Part shown: one piece after another, positions 61,020 to 64,000 of the stretch | Position numbering within the stretch: position 1 is the first letter of the stretch | How the letters are laid out: each line of letters starts with the position of its first letter | Origin: Anaeramoeba flamelloides | Taxonomy: Eukaryota > Metamonada > Anaeramoebidae | Direction of reading: 5' to 3' | DNA length: 64,000 nt | Assembly: GCA_027625915.1 (NCBI GenBank) | Contig: JANTQA010000047.1 | Span: 8,742,001-8,806,000 of the forward strand | The notes under the pieces: generated by a model | Told to the model about the DNA's origin: nothing | Database searches by the model: none | What the model saw: only the letters and a program-made list of their open reading frames with translations | Program-made: the position numbers and the translations under genes

Positions 61020-61580
61020 ATTCAACTAAGTCCAAATATTTTAGATTACTCTAAAAGAATTTTTTTAAATAAAAAAATCTTATTAAATCAATTCAAGAAG
61101 AGATTCCAAATTAGAACCATCCACTAATTGAAATGTTAAAACTTGTTTCTAAATCACTATATTCACAAAACTAAAAATAAAGAATTATCAATACTAAAAA
61201 ATCAAGAATATGTTAAAAATTTTGGAGAGAGCCAAAGAAAAAAATTCCTTGGTAAATTTGTAAAAATATCTATTCGGAATATTGATCAATCAGATGATTA
61301 GATACTATAAGTTAATTCTTTTCAATTTTTTCTGTTTGGAACTAAAATAAACTTTAACTTAATACAAATAATCCAAAAAAAAAAACAAAAGTTAATCAAA
61401 CAAAACAGTTTATACAATTCAAAAAATAAAATGAAAACCAAAAAATTTGATAACAGATGAAAAAATGTTTTTCCTATTTTATTAAAAATCAAATATGGTT
61501 ACAATTTGAATGAAATTAAATTATTGAGATTCTTTGGACTGTTTTAACCCACTCAATAATTTTAGATTTTAGTTAGACTT
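61020..61580 (+). mobile_element. Tc1-like repeat (GGACAC family), copy 5
   Basis: Close relative of 48165-48705 along its length, with worn ends (TTTTAACCCACTCAATAATT at the right). The frames at 60782-61127 overlapping its start are chance. Confidence 0.5.
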
Positions 61581-62416
61581 AAAGATAGAATGAAAAATTT
61601 TGTAGTAAAATATCGAAAAATAATTTCAATAGAGTTCAACTCAAAAGAAAAAGAAAATATTATAAACCGATGCGAGGAAAAATTTATAATTATATTGTTT
61701 GAAACAATCCAATTTCAATTGTATAAGTATAAATATATATAATAACACCCAACAAGTATATAAACCCCCTTTCAGTCAAAGAGACCCAGTTTCATTGAAG
61801 AAATTGTAGATATTTTATGATTTTGATTCATTTCTCTTCTCAAAATAAATTTCCAATTTTTAAATCAGGAAGATATTTTCTCATTTAGTAAATTTTTTTT
61901 CTTTATGTTTTTACTTTTTTCTCTTTTTCTTTTTTGCTTTTCTTTCTTTTTTATTTTTTTTCAAACAGTTAATTTGAAAAAAAAAAAAAAACAGAAACTT
62001 GTAATTAGTAAATAGAGAACTGAGTTTTTGTATTTAATTTTAACATGAACACATTTACAATTAAAAAACTTATTATAATAATCATTAAACTCAAAAATAA
62101 AAGGATGTGAAATTGAAAGATATCGAAAAAATTTACCGGAAACTGTTGTTGATTGTTCAAAAAGTAAGGCATTTATAACAAAATAATAATTGGTTTTTAA
62201 TTTAAAGATTCACAAGTTAATTTTTAAACAATAAAAGTTACCAAAAGTAAATTTAAGATTTGAAAACCAATTTATTCAAAAATAAAAAAATAAAATGAAA
62301 TTATTTTTGTTTAAAAGAATATTTATTTATGAAAAAATTTTTATAAAAAAAAAATTAATAAAACGTTGATATAAAAATAAAGATTATACATACATACACA
62401 CGCACATTCATACACA

Positions 62417-62421
<5 letters not shown>

Positions 62422-62448
<27 letters not shown>

Positions 62449-62449
62449 C
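62422..62449. repeat. (AT)n microsatellite
   Basis: A run of AT dinucleotides about 120 bp beyond the XRN1 stop codon, preceded by an ACATACACACGCAC-like tract. Confidence 0.9.
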
Positions 62450-62568
62450 ATTGTGTATCTTTATTTTCCATTTTAAAAAAAAAAAAAAATATTAGATCAT
62501 TTAATGAAATTTAAATAAAGATAAATCCTATTTATTTAAAAAAATAAAAATAAAAAAAAAAAACCAAT

Positions 62569-63999
62569 TTAATTTTTCGAATTTAATTGTGTTTGTTGTC
62601 TTTCATGTTGCGAAAGATTAATTAAAGAGGACGATTTCATTGTAAATCCTCTTCTAGTCTTAATTCTCTTAAATAAGGTACCACCCGAAATAAATTTGTT
62701 ATCAAAAATGACCTGTACCAAATTTGAATTTCGTTTAAGTGCGACGATTGTACCCCTTTCCCCAAAGGGTATTAAAATATTTGAAGAGATATTTATTACG
62801 CGATCTCCGAGGTTTGTATTTTGATTTAAAAACGATTGGTATTCGACATCCGATATAAATTCGTCATTTTTAGGAACAACTAATGAACTCCTTTCCAAAT
62901 TACGATAATTTTGAGTTTGTATCAAAGAGGCAGTTTCCTTTTTATTGTTTTCTTTTTTCATTTTCATTAAATCGTTGATTAGTTTTTTTTTTTCGTTTCC
63001 GCTTTCGATTAATAGTTTCTCGATTTCAATCATTTGGTTTGTATCTAGGGTTAAATACTTTTCAGATAAGTAAGGCGATTTATGCACTTCTGTTAAAGTT
63101 GAAACCCATTGATTAATTTCTTGGCAAAGATCTTGAGTTTTTGTGATTTCAACCAAATTTTCAAATAAAACCTTATGGTTTGTTTTATTTTTGGAACTCT
63201 TTGCAAGCGCTTGGAAGAATATTTCAAATTTGTATTTGAAAACTAAAAGTAATTGTAAAGTTTTGAAACTAAATTCGTATTTAATTTCTGGATCCTGCTC
63301 ATATAAATTTGATACTCGGCAATAGTCAAATCGGCAGATATCGACATTAGGATTGACAATTTGCAAACCTAGCGTGTATTTTTTGTCGACAATGATCACA
63401 TTGCAAACTCTCAGAATGATGCTTGATGGTGTTTTAAGTTTTTCGGAAATTTCTTTTAATGTGTACCATTTTTGAGATTGCTTCTTTACGATTTCATTTA
63501 TTTTCTTTTCCAACGATTCGGTTTGCTTGCTTTTTATTGAACAAATATCATATAAAGTGTGATTCATATTATCCTTTTCCTTTTCGTTTTCGTTTTCATT
63601 TCCGTTTTCCTTATTAATTGTTTTTTTATTGATTTTGAGAACCTTTGAAAATAAAAATTTACTAGATTTATTTAAAACAGTCGAACCTATTTTTAATTGA
63701 TTATTAAAATTGGCCTTTCTAACTTGTCTTTTTAAAGTCAATTTTTTGCCATAATTAAAAGGTATAACAAAGCACAAAGGAACTTTAATAAACTTGTTGC
63801 CATTTTTCAAATAACTACGTCTTTTAATCGTAACTAAAACAGAAACTCTTTTTAATTTAATACCGTATCTCTCGCGATAGTTCTGACTGATTTTCTTATT
63901 TAAAGAAATCCATTTTTTTTTTTTTTCGTTGTAAGAAATATTTGTTGGCTTTTCAACTGATAACACTTTCCATTCACCTTGATCTTGGGTATATTGCAA
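62569..63999 (-). CDS. XRN1: 5'-3' exoribonuclease XRN1, C-terminal part (runs off window)
   Basis: The last 476 codons of a gene whose 5' part lies beyond the right edge; the frame is open at the boundary. The C-terminal block GDRVINISS...IPFGERGTIVALKR...VQVIFDNKFISGGTLF...RRGFTMKSSSLINLS is the diagnostic SH3-like region of XRN1. The preceding segment (KWYTLKEISEKLKTPSSIILRV) looks like the winged-helix region, and the first 100 residues are of the conserved post-catalytic domains. XRN1 degrades decapped, 5'-monophosphate mRNA in the cytoplasm, also in quality control and RNA-interference clean-up. The catalytic domain is not in view. An Asn/Glu/Lys insert (residues about 130-145) is low complexity. 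The protein ends soon after the SH3-like domain, without the long tail seen in animals and yeast. Confidence 0.85.
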   Translation of the reverse strand: MQYTQDQGEWKVLSVEKPTNISYNEKKKKWISLNKKISQNYRERYGIKLKRVSVLVTIKRRSYLKNGNKFIKVPLCFVIPFNYGKKLTLKRQVRKANFNNQLKIGSTVLNKSSKFLFSKVLKINKKTINKENGNENENEKEKDNMNHTLYDICSIKSKQTESLEKKINEIVKKQSQKWYTLKEISEKLKTPSSIILRVCNVIIVDKKYTLGLQIVNPNVDICRFDYCRVSNLYEQDPEIKYEFSFKTLQLLLVFKYKFEIFFQALAKSSKNKTNHKVLFENLVEITKTQDLCQEINQWVSTLTEVHKSPYLSEKYLTLDTNQMIEIEKLLIESGNEKKKLINDLMKMKKENNKKETASLIQTQNYRNLERSSLVVPKNDEFISDVEYQSFLNQNTNLGDRVINISSNILIPFGERGTIVALKRNSNLVQVIFDNKFISGGTLFKRIKTRRGFTMKSSSLINLSQHERQQTQLNSKN

Positions 64000-64000
64000 T

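Larger units (their letters stand above)
53667..62568. other. 9-kb gene-free repeat region
   Basis: No credible gene. It contains a duplicated 0.3-kb repeat (54690-55000; 56700-56990), an inverted Tc1-like copy (56046-56573), a 0.2-kb repeat (57100-57315), two CAGTCAG MITEs (58765-58961; 59177-59374), an old copy of the foldback element split by another repeat (59900-60720), a Tc1-like copy (61020-61580) and an (AT)n tract at about 62422-62449. Confidence 0.6.

Overview
This window is very A+T-rich, intron-bearing eukaryotic nuclear DNA, apparently from a free-living amoeboid or flagellate protist. The gene content is of that kind: a very large ankyrin-repeat protein ending in BTB domains, an SH3-PH-RhoGAP-SH3 signalling protein, a B-box protein, the 5'-3' exoribonuclease XRN1, and two OsmC-type peroxidase genes. 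Coding sequence is rich in Asn and Lys, and introns are GT-AG. The style of the ankyrin/BTB protein resembles the metamonad Anaeramoeba. That is a recollection-based guess, and another A+T-rich protist is not excluded.

Layout. 1-1.07 kb: an unrecognised Asn/Pro-rich ORF. 1.07-10.1 kb: no gene, several decayed repeats and a retro-type insertion. 10.1-10.75 kb (+) and 15.97-18.1 kb (-): two OsmC-family paralogues facing each other. 18.9-26 kb: a repeat field, with a 1.9-kb element with long inverted ends, then nine ~200-bp palindromic MITEs in 5 kb. 29.6 kb (+): B-box zinc-finger gene. 33.2-33.7 kb: a tandem array of five hairpin modules. 35.9-44.1 kb (+): ankyrin-BTB gene, split by a 4.55-kb intron. 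44.1-48.9 kb: hairpin-module arrays and repeats. 48.9-53.7 kb (-): SH3-PH-RhoGAP-SH3 gene in five exons, with a 2.5-kb first intron that hosts a 700-bp foldback element. 53.7-62.5 kb: repeats only. 62.57 kb to the right edge (-): the C-terminal part of XRN1.

The genes do not form one pathway. The two OsmC copies are an inverted duplicate pair. XRN1 is a housekeeping RNA-decay enzyme. The ankyrin-BTB and pseudo-RhoGAP proteins are probable adaptor or scaffold proteins.

The most distinctive content is non-coding. Several families of short palindromic elements occur: TA-flanked CAGTCAG MITEs, a CAAAATTTTCATTCAG-ended family, and a modular hairpin family joined by GGCACTCTACGG / CACTTGACGG linkers. 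In the modular family, one array is present in one copy of a host repeat and absent from another. Stem-base changes are matched on both sides in some modules, and copy-specific changes are mirrored in both arms of several MITEs. Three of the multi-exon genes each have one greatly enlarged intron carrying such elements. No retrovirus-like, Polinton or other capsid-bearing element, no CRISPR array, no rRNA and no tRNA gene was recognised.
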